A DNA stretch of 64,000 nucleotides from Paenibacillus_D tarimensis_A (GTDB taxonomy: Bacteria > Bacillota > Bacilli > Paenibacillales > Paenibacillaceae), in assembly GCA_041281825.1 (NCBI GenBank), contig CP166298.1, positions 3,348,001 to 3,412,000 on the forward strand. Reading direction: 5' to 3'. The position numbers were made by a program, and so were the translations under genes. The first letter of the stretch is position 1. Every line of letters starts with the position of its first letter. The notes below the pieces were generated by a model, which searched no databases, had not been told where the DNA came from, and worked only from the letters and a program-made list of their open reading frames with translations. This document shows positions 43,504 to 51,228 of this stretch, piece after piece.

Positions 43504-43606
43504 CCCTCCTGACATAGGGATCTTTGAGCATTACATAGGGATCTTTGAGCATTACATAGGGATCTTTGAGCGAAGCTCAAAGTCTCTCCGATTTAAGTCT
43601 CTCCCG
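43504..43606 (-). repeat. R1 repeat, copy d (three tandem units)
   Basis: Three tandem 21-base units (core ACATAGGGATCTTTGAGC on the plus strand) start at 43511, followed by the partner arm, so the minus strand reads CTTTGAGCTTCGCTCAAAG as a perfect 8-bp hairpin. Its last unit ends CCTATGTCAGGAGG, the AGGAGG serving the 185-residue gene. GGAGAGACTTAAA halves, as in copy a, lie at the far end. Confidence 0.8.
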
Positions 43607-43671
43607 CTTGACGAGGTTAACGTCTATTAAAAGCTTTTGCAATTCAAAAAATCCCCATACCTCATTGTACA

Positions 43672-43698
43672 AATTAAAAGAGCAGGCTATGCCTGCTC
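43672..43698 (-). terminator. Terminator overlapping the mtrB stop
   Basis: On the minus strand GAGCAGGC-ATA-GCCTGCTC is followed by TTTTAATTT. The hairpin begins within the mtrB stop codon. Confidence 0.75.
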
Positions 43699-43918
43699 AA
43701 TTGTCGGTATCCATCGTTCCGTATTTCGTCATTACAGTCGCTTTGCCGCGTATTTTGATTGCAGAGGTATGATCCGTAAATTGCGCAATCAGAATTTCCC
43801 CCCGGTCCAGCTTCTCCGTATGATGGAATTTTGTGTCCAGTCCGCGGGTCAGGCCGATAACCTGAACGCCTTGTTCCTTCGCTTTCACTACAATATAATC
43901 ACTGTTTGTCGGATCCAT
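43697..43918 (-). CDS. mtrB: Tryptophan RNA-binding attenuation protein (TRAP)
   Basis: The 73-residue protein matches TRAP along its length: DYIVVKAKEQGVQVIGLTRG, TKFHHTEKLDRGEILIAQFT and HTSAIKIRGKATVMTKYG. TRAP forms an 11-mer ring that, loaded with tryptophan, wraps (G/U)AG-repeat RNA. Its target is recognisable in this same window, upstream of trpE. The ATG at 43918 follows GAGGAGG; the frame extends six codons further. In B. subtilis it follows mtrA (folE); here it stands alone after a tRNA. Confidence 0.95.
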   Translation of the reverse strand: MDPTNSDYIVVKAKEQGVQVIGLTRGLDTKFHHTEKLDRGEILIAQFTDHTSAIKIRGKATVMTKYGTMDTDN

Positions 43919-43940
43919 GCCGCGCGTCCTCCTCATTCGC

Positions 43941-44040
43941 TCATGCGTAAACGGCTGTCGCCGTCCTTTGACGGGACAGTAATGTTTCGCGTTGAAATAT
44001 AAGCTTGTATAGCGGTGGAACTTATACTTTCTTATATTTC
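43941..44040 (+). repeat. Repeat R2, copy ii
   Basis: About 100 bases: GCGTAAACGGCTGTCGCCGT, a CGTTTCGCG-like GTTTCGCGTT, then AAATATAAG and a distant CTTATA arm. Similar modules occur at 35984, 62787 and 62892. It fills the gap between mtrB and the tRNA-Pro terminator. Confidence 0.65.
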
Positions 44041-44041
44041 T

Positions 44042-44085
44042 AAAAAAACTGCTTTCCCGCGAACCGGTTCGACAGGAAAGCAGTG
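44042..44085 (-). terminator. Terminator after tRNA-Pro
   Basis: On the minus strand ACTGCTTTCC pairs perfectly with GGAAAGCAGT, the loop itself contains GAACCGGTTC, and TTTTTTTA follows. It lies about 16 bases after the tRNA. Confidence 0.85.
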
Positions 44086-44100
44086 TTCAATATCATCTTC

Positions 44101-44177
44101 TGGTCGGAGTAACAGGATTTGAACCTGCGACCTCACCCACCCCAAGGGTGCGCGCTACCAGACTGCGCCATACCCCG
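44101..44177 (-). tRNA. tRNA-Pro (anticodon UGG)
   Basis: The minus strand folds as a 77-base tRNA including the encoded CCA. Acceptor CGGGGTA pairs with TACTCCG (one G-U), anticodon stem CACCC/GGGTG encloses the TGG anticodon, and the T-arm contains GGTTCAAATCC. It has its own terminator downstream and sits between hbs and mtrB. Confidence 0.95.
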
Positions 44178-44280
44178 CCGCTTGCTCTGTTACTTGTATC
44201 TCTATTGTTGCAAGCATGAGTTTAATGGATTACGCAATAAATGTCAATAGCTTTGAATCGTTCTAAACCAATCAGTGAAG

Positions 44281-44313
44281 GAAAAGCGTCCGGATGGAAT
44301 CCATCCGGACGCT
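44281..44313 (-). terminator. Terminator after hbs
   Basis: On the minus strand GCGTCCGGATGG pairs perfectly with CCATCCGGACGC, followed by TTTTCC, just after the hbs stop. Confidence 0.85.
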
Positions 44314-44324
44314 TAGGCACAGCA

Positions 44325-44600
44325 TTAGTTGGAAACAAGGTCCTTCAAGGACTTCCCTGGTTTAAAAGCCGGCATCTTGCTGGCTGCGATTTCGATTTCT
44401 TGTCCGGTTTGCGGGTTGCGGCCTTTGCGTGCCGAACGCTCGCGAACCTCGAAGTTTCCGAATCCGACCAGTTGAACTTTCTCCCCGCTTTGCAGAGCGT
44501 CAGAGATAGCATCGAAAACGGCGTCGACCGCTTTTGTCGCATCTTTCTTCGACAGCTCGGTCAATTCAGCCACTTTGGCAATCAATTCCGTTTTGTTCAT
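44325..44600 (-). CDS. hbs: DNA-binding protein HU
   Basis: The 91-residue histone-like protein shows MNKTELIAKVAELTELSKKD, the core VQLVGFGNFEVRERSARKGR and NPQTGQEIEIAASKMPAFKP, complete for HU. It compacts and bends DNA as a homodimer. AGGGGAGGTGAAAG precedes the ATG at 44600; the longer open frame to 44723 is promoter and leader. A consensus-like promoter is at 44695-44723. Confidence 0.98.
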   Translation of the reverse strand: MNKTELIAKVAELTELSKKDATKAVDAVFDAISDALQSGEKVQLVGFGNFEVRERSARKGRNPQTGQEIEIAASKMPAFKPGKSLKDLVSN

Positions 44601-44694
44601 ATCTTTCACCTCCCCTGACGGCAACCGTTGTCGCATCATTATCATTCTGTTTAAACCGAAAACTGCAAAAATATACCTAAGGCCAGACAAATTT

Positions 44695-44723
44695 ATAGTA
44701 TAACAGCCGTTTCTTAATTTCAA
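44695..44723 (-). promoter_or_regulatory. Sigma-A promoter of hbs
   Basis: On the minus strand TTGAAA (44718-44723) and TACTAT (44695-44700) are 17 bases apart, giving a leader of about 90 nt. Confidence 0.7.
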
Positions 44724-45076
44724 GTGGTAGAGCGAGTTTTACTGCAGTCTTAATAATTTCTCACTTTTAGAGGTTATTTAAACAGCCCGTTTCTGATCAC
44801 GAAACCAGTTAAGGGGAGTATCTCACATCGAATCTTGAATTCAGCGAGGACTTCCGGTGATCAAGTAGGTTTTGCCTACGCTCCGCTCCTCATTCCCTAG
44901 TAGACTGATCCATAAATATCGATTGTAATAAGTTTGACACGTTGGATCCGCTGCAGGTCCGGTTCTCATTCAACTAAACGACTACCGACTAAAGTCTAAT
45001 CATTGATGTAGAACACAATTGCCAACTCTAAAAGAATGTAGTCTTCTCAGAACATACCGATTGCATGCCAGTTATT
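44724..45076. other. Gene-free stretch upstream of hbs
   Basis: No ORF of useful length, ribosome site or RNA gene was recognised. GTAGGTTTTGCCTAC near 44863-44878 is a small palindrome. The sequence looks like decayed DNA and leads into the palindromic array at 45077. Confidence 0.5.
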
Positions 45077-45261
45077 TCTAACGGTTATCAGCGACGTTAT
45101 TTGCTGGTTTGTCCCATTATTCCAAATCTAACGGTTTCCAGCACGCCTATTTGTCCATTTTCACGGTTTTGGGAGCGGATTTCAGCAAATAACGGCAACT
45201 GCAACCGTTAAAACTATAAAATGGCGTTTCTTCGCCAAATAGCAGCAAGTACAACCGTTAG
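45077..45261. repeat. Four-unit palindromic repeat array
   Basis: Two direct units (TCTAACGGTTnnCAGC...TATTTG at 45077-45103 and 45127-45153) are followed by two units in inverted orientation (CAAATA...GCAACCGTTA at 45186-45210; CAAATA...ACAACCGTTAG at 45236-45261). The array could fold into a large cruciform. No ORF is present. It looks like an extragenic palindromic element. Confidence 0.65.
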
Positions 45262-45331
45262 CGGAATCAACATTACAGTGACATGTGTTTTTTGATGTTA
45301 ACCTTCTACTCTTTCAGCGTGCTGGAAGCTG

Positions 45332-45426
45332 ACCGCCTAAAGGCGGTGGGTTTAGACCCGGCACATAGAAACTAAACCACGATTATTTCATTATTATTTG
45401 GATCGCTCTACTAGCTTCTTTCAGCC
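45332..45426. repeat. Small hairpin and repeat R3, copy B
   Basis: ACCGCC-TAAA-GGCGGT (45332-45347) is a perfect hairpin followed by GGGTTTAGACC, a pattern sometimes seen at ends of IS200/IS605-type elements, but no transposase is present. At 45382-45426 lies the second copy of R3 (TTGGATCGCTCTACTAGCTT), shared with 35936-35983. Confidence 0.5.
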
Positions 45427-45483
45427 TTCTCAATGCTGAGAACCATGCTTTTTAAACATGCACTTTTACTGAACGCTGTCAAA

Positions 45484-45517
45484 TTGAAAACGCCATTCCC
45501 GAAACAGGGAATGGCGC
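45484..45517 (-). terminator. Terminator after spoIVA
   Basis: On the minus strand CGCCATTCCC pairs with GGGAATGGCG around TGTTTC, followed by TTTTCAATTT. Confidence 0.8.
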
Positions 45518-45540
45518 AAAGGATAAATCAAGTTCGCTTA

Positions 45541-47019
45541 TTACAAGATAATCGCGATCAGACCGCCTGAACCTTCGTTAATAATGCGTCCAAGCGTTTC
45601 CTGCAATTTATAGCGGGCGTTGTCGGGCATCATAGCAATTTTGCCTTGAATGCCTTCACGTACAATCGAATGAAGCGATCGTCCGAATATATCGGACTCC
45701 CAAATCTTGATCGGGTCGTTCTCGAAATCCTGCATCAAATACCTGACCAGTTCCTCGCTTTGCTTCTCCGTGCCGATAATCGGAGCGAATTCCGATTCGA
45801 CATCCACACGGATCATATGAATGGATGGAGCGGTCGCTTTCAGACGAACGCCGAATCTCGATCCTTGCCGGATCAATTCCGGTTCATCAAGCGCCATTTC
45901 CGCAAGCGAAGGAGCTGCAATACCGTAACCGGTCGTCTTGACCATCTCAAGCGCTTCGGCAAACCGGTCGTACTCCCGTTTCGCGTGCGCAAACTCCTGC
46001 ATAAGCTGGAGCAAGTGATCCTTGCCGCGGATTTCGACGCCTACGATTTCCATCAGAATCTGATCATACAGTTCATCCGGCGCGTACAAATCAATCTCCG
46101 CAACGCCTTGACCCATATTCATTCCGCTGAGTCCGGCGCGGGCGATGAAGTCGTATTCCATAAACTGTACAACGACCCGGTCGACATCACGCAGTCTCCG
46201 GATATCCTTTACGGTATCGCGAACGGAATTTTCATAATTGCTGCGAACCCAATGATTCTCGTTAAGCACCATGACCCAGCTTGGCAGGTTGACGTTTACT
46301 TCATGTACCGGGAACTCATAGAGAACCTCCCGCAGTACGGATATGACCTCTTCCTCGCCCATCGTAGCGACGCTCATCGTCATAACCGGAATATCGTATT
46401 TCTCCTGCAGCTCATCCCGCAGCTTCAGCGCAGAATCGCTTCTGGGCTGTGTAGAGTTGACTACAAGAACGAACGGCTTCCCGACTTCTTTCAGCTCATT
46501 AATGACACGTTCTTCCGCATCCACGTAAGAGCTGCGCGAAATATCGGCAATCGTACCGTCCGTGGTCACGACGACTCCCAAGGTGGAATGCTCCTGAATC
46601 ACTTTGCGGGTGCCGATTTCTGCCGCTTCCTGGAACGGTATCGGCTCCTCAAACCAAGGCGTTGTAATCATCCTCGGACCATTTTCATCTTCATAGCCTT
46701 TTGCACCCTCAACGGCATAGCCGACACAATCGACAAGCCTGACGTTAACTTCCAGACCTTCCGTAACGTGGATTTGTACGGCTTGATTCGGGACAAATTT
46801 AGGCTCGGTCGTCATGATCGTCTTTCCTGCCGCGCTTTGAGGCAATTCATCATTAGCTCTTACCCGGTCGGCGTCGTTCGTGATGCTAGGCAGAACAACC
46901 GTTTCCATGAAACGTTTGATAAAGGTTGATTTGCCTGTGCGGACCGCACCCACGACCCCGAGGTAAATATCCCCGCCGGTTCGTTCGGCAATGTCCTTGA
47001 AAATGTCCACTTTCTCCAC
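45541..47019 (-). CDS. spoIVA: Stage IV sporulation protein A (SpoIVA)
   Basis: The 492-residue ATPase polymerises on the forespore and anchors the spore coat. Walker A GVVGAVRTGKSTFIKRF is near residue 20, VRLVDCVGY follows, and the C-terminus EGSGGLIAIIL is the conserved coat-anchoring end. The GTG at 47019 (VEKVDIFKDIAERTGG) is set by GGAGGGG seven bases upstream and gives a protein of the same length as B. subtilis SpoIVA; the frame extends 56 codons upstream without similarity. Confidence 0.98.
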   Translation of the reverse strand: MEKVDIFKDIAERTGGDIYLGVVGAVRTGKSTFIKRFMETVVLPSITNDADRVRANDELPQSAAGKTIMTTEPKFVPNQAVQIHVTEGLEVNVRLVDCVGYAVEGAKGYEDENGPRMITTPWFEEPIPFQEAAEIGTRKVIQEHSTLGVVVTTDGTIADISRSSYVDAEERVINELKEVGKPFVLVVNSTQPRSDSALKLRDELQEKYDIPVMTMSVATMGEEEVISVLREVLYEFPVHEVNVNLPSWVMVLNENHWVRSNYENSVRDTVKDIRRLRDVDRVVVQFMEYDFIARAGLSGMNMGQGVAEIDLYAPDELYDQILMEIVGVEIRGKDHLLQLMQEFAHAKREYDRFAEALEMVKTTGYGIAAPSLAEMALDEPELIRQGSRFGVRLKATAPSIHMIRVDVESEFAPIIGTEKQSEELVRYLMQDFENDPIKIWESDIFGRSLHSIVREGIQGKIAMMPDNARYKLQETLGRIINEGSGGLIAIIL

Positions 47020-47425
47020 TGAATATCCCCTCCCAATCAAATTTCCGAGTACAAGGTGGTACATCTCCTGCCGGAACACTGGCTTCGTTTCTAGCCGCCA
47101 GGGTTCGTCGCCATCGACCGGACGATCCTCGCGGGCAAGCGACGTAACTCGTACAACCATTTGGACTAGTAACATCATATGTTGCAAGATAGTATTTATG
47201 ACGATTCTTGCTTAATTCTTCGTTGAACCGTTGGTTTAAACCTTCCATGAATTGATATATGACGGGATTCGGACTCCTATGACTAATATGAGATAGAAAT
47301 ATGCATAAAGCAAGATAACCGCTGGTGCATAATCGCTTCAGCGGTTCTTTATTGGGTTTCCGTACGTAGGATTACCTCTATTTGCAGAAAATCGGATCCA
47401 CAGCGCTGGATAGCGTCGATGGGTA
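47020..47425. other. Upstream region of spoIVA
   Basis: No gene is called. AACCGCT (47317-47323) and AGCGGTT (47340-47346) form a 7-bp inverted repeat. A sporulation promoter (sigma-E type) is expected for spoIVA, but I could not pick one with confidence. An 85-codon open frame starting at 47248 overlaps spoIVA in another frame and has no family character. Confidence 0.4.
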
Positions 47426-47459
47426 ATAAAAACAGGGCGGAAAGAAACTTCCGCCCTGA
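47426..47459 (-). terminator. Terminator after yphF
   Basis: On the minus strand CAGGGCGGAA pairs perfectly with TTCCGCCCTG, followed by TTTTTATT. Confidence 0.85.
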
Positions 47460-47483
47460 ATGTTCTAATTTCTTGTTTACATC

Positions 47484-48224
47484 TTACTCTGCAGGCACAG
47501 CCTGCGGTTCGCCGTTCACCCAATGATAAACCGGCGATTTCACCGGTACGAAATCGGAGGACCTCACCAGCCATTCTCTTAAATCTTCGCCAGCCTCAGG
47601 CTTCGCATCCGTACTCCGTTCAACCGTTCTCATAAGGTCAATGCCGTAATCGACGTATACTGTCCCCAGTTCGTCCACCATCGCGGATAACGTTAAACCT
47701 GAAAACATGCTTTGAATCACCGGCTCTTTGCTTCCGAGCTTGCCGTAATCGATCCGGTAAAATCCGGGATACGCCTGTTCGGCAGCCGGCAAATCCTTAT
47801 TTATTTTATAATAATTCTCTACGGCCGATTGCAGCTCATTTACTTTCTGGTACATGACCAAATCCATCAGCTTAATCTTCGGTTCCGTCTCCTCGTCTAG
47901 AATAAGAAAATAATAGTTTCCGCCTTTTTCAAAAGAGACTCCCGGAAGATCGCTTATATATTGCATCCGCTGAAGTTTCGCCATATCGACCACGTATTTT
48001 TCATATTTAGGCGTATCTACCGGACTGTTTTTTATGGGCAGAAGCCCGGTTTCTTCTTGATATTGCTGGATTACGGCATTCATATTTCTTACCGCTTCGC
48101 GCGTTGTCGCTGTATTGTGAGCCAAGTTTTCTTTTGGATACAAGCAGCCGCCGAGAAGCATCGTACATAACCCGGCGACCAATAGTAAGGCTGTGGGACG
48201 ACTTTTGATGATCCTGCTTATCAC
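47484..48224 (-). CDS. yphF: YphF-like lipoprotein
   Basis: The 246-residue protein has a lipoprotein signal peptide ending LLGGC (lipobox Cys near residue 27), then a hydrophilic extracytoplasmic domain (YVVDMAKLQRMQYISDLPGV, VYVDYGIDLMR). Length and position beside spoIVA match B. subtilis YphF, whose function is unknown. The 3' gap carries a clear terminator. Confidence 0.75.
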   Translation of the reverse strand: MISRIIKSRPTALLLVAGLCTMLLGGCLYPKENLAHNTATTREAVRNMNAVIQQYQEETGLLPIKNSPVDTPKYEKYVVDMAKLQRMQYISDLPGVSFEKGGNYYFLILDEETEPKIKLMDLVMYQKVNELQSAVENYYKINKDLPAAEQAYPGFYRIDYGKLGSKEPVIQSMFSGLTLSAMVDELGTVYVDYGIDLMRTVERSTDAKPEAGEDLREWLVRSSDFVPVKSPVYHWVNGEPQAVPAE

Positions 48225-48240
48225 TGAAATCTACCTCCGC

Positions 48241-48588
48241 TTACCACAACTCATCGTTTATCTTCCGTTGTTCGGCCAATTGCCGGCGAACTGCCGCCCG
48301 AAGCGGGTCCTCCGGGACGCCGACGGTCGCTTTACCGGTCACTTTGGCCTGACAAGACAGCCTTGTCCCGGAATGGATAAGACCCGCCAGCTTCCGCCGT
48401 TCATTCTCATTCGGTTCGGATAAACCGGCCCCCGCAAGATCGGTCACTTTGCACATCAGGCATCCCGCCTTCCCCCCGCACCTTGTGCGAATTGGAACGC
48501 GCGCTTTCCTCGCCGCTTCCAGTACCGAAATCCCAGAACGGACAGAGACGGTAATATCATCCGGCATAAATGTTACTTCGACATTCAT
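48241..48588 (-). CDS. [2Fe-2S] ferredoxin-like protein (115 residues)
   Basis: The protein has the plant-type ferredoxin cysteine pattern: CGGKAGCLMC (Cys-x5-Cys-x2-Cys) near residue 35 and a fourth Cys in RLSCQAKV. A hydrophilic tail of about 30 residues (DPLRAAVRRQLAEQRKINDE) extends beyond the normal fold. GAGGGG precedes the ATG at 48588. It lies 16 nt upstream of yphF and downstream of a nucleotidyltransferase-like gene. Confidence 0.8.
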   Translation of the reverse strand: MNVEVTFMPDDITVSVRSGISVLEAARKARVPIRTRCGGKAGCLMCKVTDLAGAGLSEPNENERRKLAGLIHSGTRLSCQAKVTGKATVGVPEDPLRAAVRRQLAEQRKINDELW

Positions 48589-48628
48589 CCTTACCCCTCC
48601 GCATCCGGCAGTTGTTTTCAAAGGTTGT

Positions 48629-49201
48629 TCAGAGTAAGAAATTCAACCGTTCCTTTAACGTTTCAGACACATGATTTCGCCTTAATATCCGTTCCAGTGC
48701 TTCCCCGTGCTCCGGACTATTTCTCAAGATCGCTTCCGCGATGAGCCGGGTCCGGTCCTCACGGCCGCGCATCGCATTAAAAATAAGTTCATGGGCCAAA
48801 GGTACAATCGTGTAGGTATTCGGAGGCACACCCGCGACCTGCCCCATGGGATACAGAACCTCTCTTACCTCCGTGCGGTAATGGCTGTCAAACGCCGTAA
48901 CCTCAAATCCGCACACCAGTTCCACGGAAATACCTTCGATCACATAATGGCTTAGAATCGACCGATATATTGAGGTACGGCTTTCCGACGGATCATCTAC
49001 CGAGTACGGAATGAGCGCATGATGAATAGCTGCCGCATCTTCCTTGTCGGCGTAAAGATCCAGATCGCGCGGCGGCTTGCCCAGCGCAAGCCCCCGAAGT
49101 AACAACCCAACACTTCCCCCGACTACCCATACGGCTTGAGCCGGCCGTACCCGCTCAGATATATATGAAAGTACGGCTTGCAGTTGTGTCCCGGTGTTCA
49201 T
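48629..49201 (-). CDS. Nucleotidyltransferase-fold protein
   Basis: The 190-residue protein carries the minimal nucleotidyltransferase pattern: VVGGSVGLLLRG (Gly-Ser motif) and PRDLDLYADKED with two metal-binding aspartates, plus a later ISVELVCGFEV strand. Substrate is unknown; relatives act on antibiotics, tRNA or proteins. GAGGACC lies just before the ATG at 49201. It sits between two ferredoxin genes, 7 nt after the upstream one. Confidence 0.75.
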   Translation of the reverse strand: MNTGTQLQAVLSYISERVRPAQAVWVVGGSVGLLLRGLALGKPPRDLDLYADKEDAAAIHHALIPYSVDDPSESRTSIYRSILSHYVIEGISVELVCGFEVTAFDSHYRTEVREVLYPMGQVAGVPPNTYTIVPLAHELIFNAMRGREDRTRLIAEAILRNSPEHGEALERILRRNHVSETLKERLNFLL

Positions 49202-49208
49202 CTGGTCC

Positions 49209-49505
49209 TCAGAAATACGGAACATTCCGGGCAACGATGCTTCCGGCATTCGATTTGACGATCGCCTGACAGGCAAGCCGGTACCCGTCGCTAAGCTCCT
49301 GCTCATCCAAACGGTCCCATTCCGCATCGGTTACTTCTTCGAGAAATTCCGCGCCTTCTTCTACGCGGCACCGGCACCTTGCACATGTTCCCCGCGTACA
49401 GGAGAAGGCCCAATCAATGTCAAACTTCAGTGCAAGATCAAGCAAAGAAACACCTGTCTCCGGCCGGGCCTCCACTGTTTTACTTTGTCCGATCAATTGA
49501 ATCAT
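49209..49505 (-). CDS. [2Fe-2S] ferredoxin (98 residues)
   Basis: A complete plant-type ferredoxin: CTRGTCARCRC (Cys-x4-Cys-x2-Cys, with an extra Cys) near residue 36 and the fourth ligand in RLACQAIV near residue 78. The acidic segment EEVTDAEWDRLDEQEL is typical. It begins the ferredoxin-nucleotidyltransferase-ferredoxin group leading to yphF. Confidence 0.85.
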   Translation of the reverse strand: MIQLIGQSKTVEARPETGVSLLDLALKFDIDWAFSCTRGTCARCRCRVEEGAEFLEEVTDAEWDRLDEQELSDGYRLACQAIVKSNAGSIVARNVPYF

Positions 49506-49531
49506 ATCTTATCAGCCCCTTAAAATCGATC

Positions 49532-49711
49532 CTATGTAATGGATATAAACCCGTAAATAAATCCTAAAATTAACAACCCGAAAGCGATAATCGTCAATAT
49601 TAAGCGAACAATTCCCTTCGTTTTCGTTCTTGCTACCGTAATGACGACCGCGGCCAGCGCCATTAGCCCGATCCCGATGAACGACACCCACATTTTAGTC
49701 ATGGCATCCAT
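49532..49711 (-). CDS. DUF2768 small membrane protein (YphE-like)
   Basis: A 59-residue protein with two membrane segments: WVSFIGIGLMALAAVVITVA and a C-terminal LILTIIAFGLLILGFIYGF, joined by a basic turn (RTKTKG). Size, topology and location between spoIVA and gpsA match B. subtilis YphE. GGAGTAG lies about ten bases before the ATG. Confidence 0.75.
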   Translation of the reverse strand: MDAMTKMWVSFIGIGLMALAAVVITVARTKTKGIVRLILTIIAFGLLILGFIYGFISIT

Positions 49712-49781
49712 TACGTTATCTACTCCTGTCTATCCACTTTGGTTAACAGCATTCATAATTTTTTCATTATACCATTGGATG

Positions 49782-49831
49782 AAAAAAAGGACAAAGCGGA
49801 AGTCCGGTGTTGGCTAATCCGGCACTTCCGC
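49782..49831 (-). terminator. Terminator after spoVIF
   Basis: On the minus strand GCGGAAGT-G-CCGG pairs with CCGG-ACTTCCGC, followed by TTTGTCCTTTTTTTC. Confidence 0.75.
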
Positions 49832-49864
49832 ATTTGTCCGAGCTTAATTAAAAAATAACCATTA

Positions 49865-50140
49865 TTATTTTTTAAGCATCATTTTCAACAATGCTTCCAT
49901 ATTATTCGGATTCATTCCGCTCTTTTTCACCGCACCGACAATCTCGTTGACGGTTTGTTCGCTGACAGGTACTTTTGCCATAGCGGATACCTGCTTGATT
50001 AGCTTACGCAATTCCGCTTCGCTTTGCATCGTTTTCGGCGTTACGTTACTTGCAAGCTTTTTGACAGCATTTTCAGTTACCGGTTTACCGGTTTTTTTGC
50101 TCACTGCTTTGAGAACGTCTTTGGAGATATTTTTGGCCAT
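49865..50140 (-). CDS. spoVIF: Stage VI sporulation protein F (SpoVIF)
   Basis: The 91-residue helical protein matches SpoVIF (KKTGKPVTENAVKKLASNVT, ELRKLIKQVSAMAKVPVSEQ), a late coat-assembly factor. The ATG at 50140 is preferred (AAGGAGG, good spacing) over the extended frame to 50179. It follows gpsA closely. Confidence 0.8.
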   Translation of the reverse strand: MAKNISKDVLKAVSKKTGKPVTENAVKKLASNVTPKTMQSEAELRKLIKQVSAMAKVPVSEQTVNEIVGAVKKSGMNPNNMEALLKMMLKK

Positions 50141-50175
50141 GCTTCCATCCTCCTTCATGCCAGGTATTCCTAGCA

Positions 50176-51228
50176 TCATATGACAGGAGGACGGGATTGG
50201 TGTAGGCCCCAGGACTTGGCGACTTCCTCGATTTCGTGTGTACGGCCCCGGCCCATCAGTTCCTCGACTGCAGCACCGGGCGATTTTCCCGCAAACAGCA
50301 CTTGATGCAAATTGTCCGTAATCGGCATTGGAACGTCGTACCGCTTGGAGAGCTCATTAGCGGCGCGCGTCGTTTTGATCCCCTCGACGACCATTCCCAT
50401 TTGTACCAGCACTTCATCGACCGAAAGGCCTTTGGACAGCAAAGAACCCGCACGCCAGTTTCTGCTGTGACGGCTGGTGCAAGTGACAACGAGATCGCCT
50501 ACCCCCGCCAATCCGGCAAAGGTAAGCATGTTGGCTCCCATCGCTTCACCTAATCTTCCGATTTCGGTTAGGCCGCGCGTAAGCAAGGCAGCTTTAGCAT
50601 TATCTCCGAACCCGAGTCCGTCAGAAAGCCCTGCCCCAAGCGCAATTATGTTTTTTAACGCCCCTGCAATCTCCACTCCGATTACATCCGGATTGGTATA
50701 CACACGGAAATAGGAATTAATGAATAAGTCCTGCGCCTGCTCTGCGCACGACTGATCGGCGGACGCGACGACGACGGTCGTCGGCAGCCTGCGGACCACT
50801 TCTTCGGCATGACTTGGACCGGAGAGCACGACCAAACGCTCCTCTGTACAGTCAAGCTCTTCGCAAAGAACGGTCGTCATCCGTTTGAGCGAATCCGCTT
50901 CAAAGCCTTTGGTCGCATGAATAACCAATGCATGTTCATCGATATACGGCGAAGCCTTCGTGGCTACATCCCGCATCGCATAAGACGGTGCGACAAATAC
51001 GACCGCTTTCGCACCTCGCACCGCCTTCTCCATATCGGTTGTCGCTTCAATGCCTTCAGGCAGCACTGCATCATCGAGATAACGCGAATTCTTCCGGTCA
51101 CGATTCAATTCATCCGCTTGTGCCGGATTGTGTGTCCACAAATTTACCCGATGACCGTTATCGGCCAGTACTGCGGCAAGCGCCGTTCCCCAGCTTCCGG
51201 CAACAAGCACGGCTACATTAAGACTCAT
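50176..51228 (-). CDS. gpsA: NAD(P)H-dependent glycerol-3-phosphate dehydrogenase
   Basis: The 350-residue enzyme makes sn-glycerol 3-phosphate for phospholipids. Motifs: VLVAGSWGTALAAVLADNGH (dinucleotide fold), VIHATKGFE, VLSGPSHAEEV, and GVEIAGALKNIIALGAGLSD with the catalytic Lys. Its start overlaps the plsY stop (TAATG), pairing the two first steps of glycerolipid synthesis. Confidence 0.98.
   Translation of the reverse strand: MSLNVAVLVAGSWGTALAAVLADNGHRVNLWTHNPAQADELNRDRKNSRYLDDAVLPEGIEATTDMEKAVRGAKAVVFVAPSYAMRDVATKASPYIDEHALVIHATKGFEADSLKRMTTVLCEELDCTEERLVVLSGPSHAEEVVRRLPTTVVVASADQSCAEQAQDLFINSYFRVYTNPDVIGVEIAGALKNIIALGAGLSDGLGFGDNAKAALLTRGLTEIGRLGEAMGANMLTFAGLAGVGDLVVTCTSRHSRNWRAGSLLSKGLSVDEVLVQMGMVVEGIKTTRAANELSKRYDVPMPITDNLHQVLFAGKSPGAAVEELMGRGRTHEIEEVAKSWGLHQSRPPVI

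Noticed and set aside
45332..45360. IS200/IS605-type right end
   Set aside because: A single 6-bp hairpin and GTTTAGACC are not enough; no TnpA or TnpB remnant is nearby.
45646..46929. Long plus-strand open frame of 427 codons opposite spoIVA
   Set aside because: It is antisense to a full-length, highly conserved gene, has no family character and no ribosome site.
47020..47248. Minus-strand frame starting at 47248 upstream of spoIVA
   Set aside because: It has an ATG but runs into spoIVA in another frame, shows no family character, and the spoIVA start is already explained by its own site.
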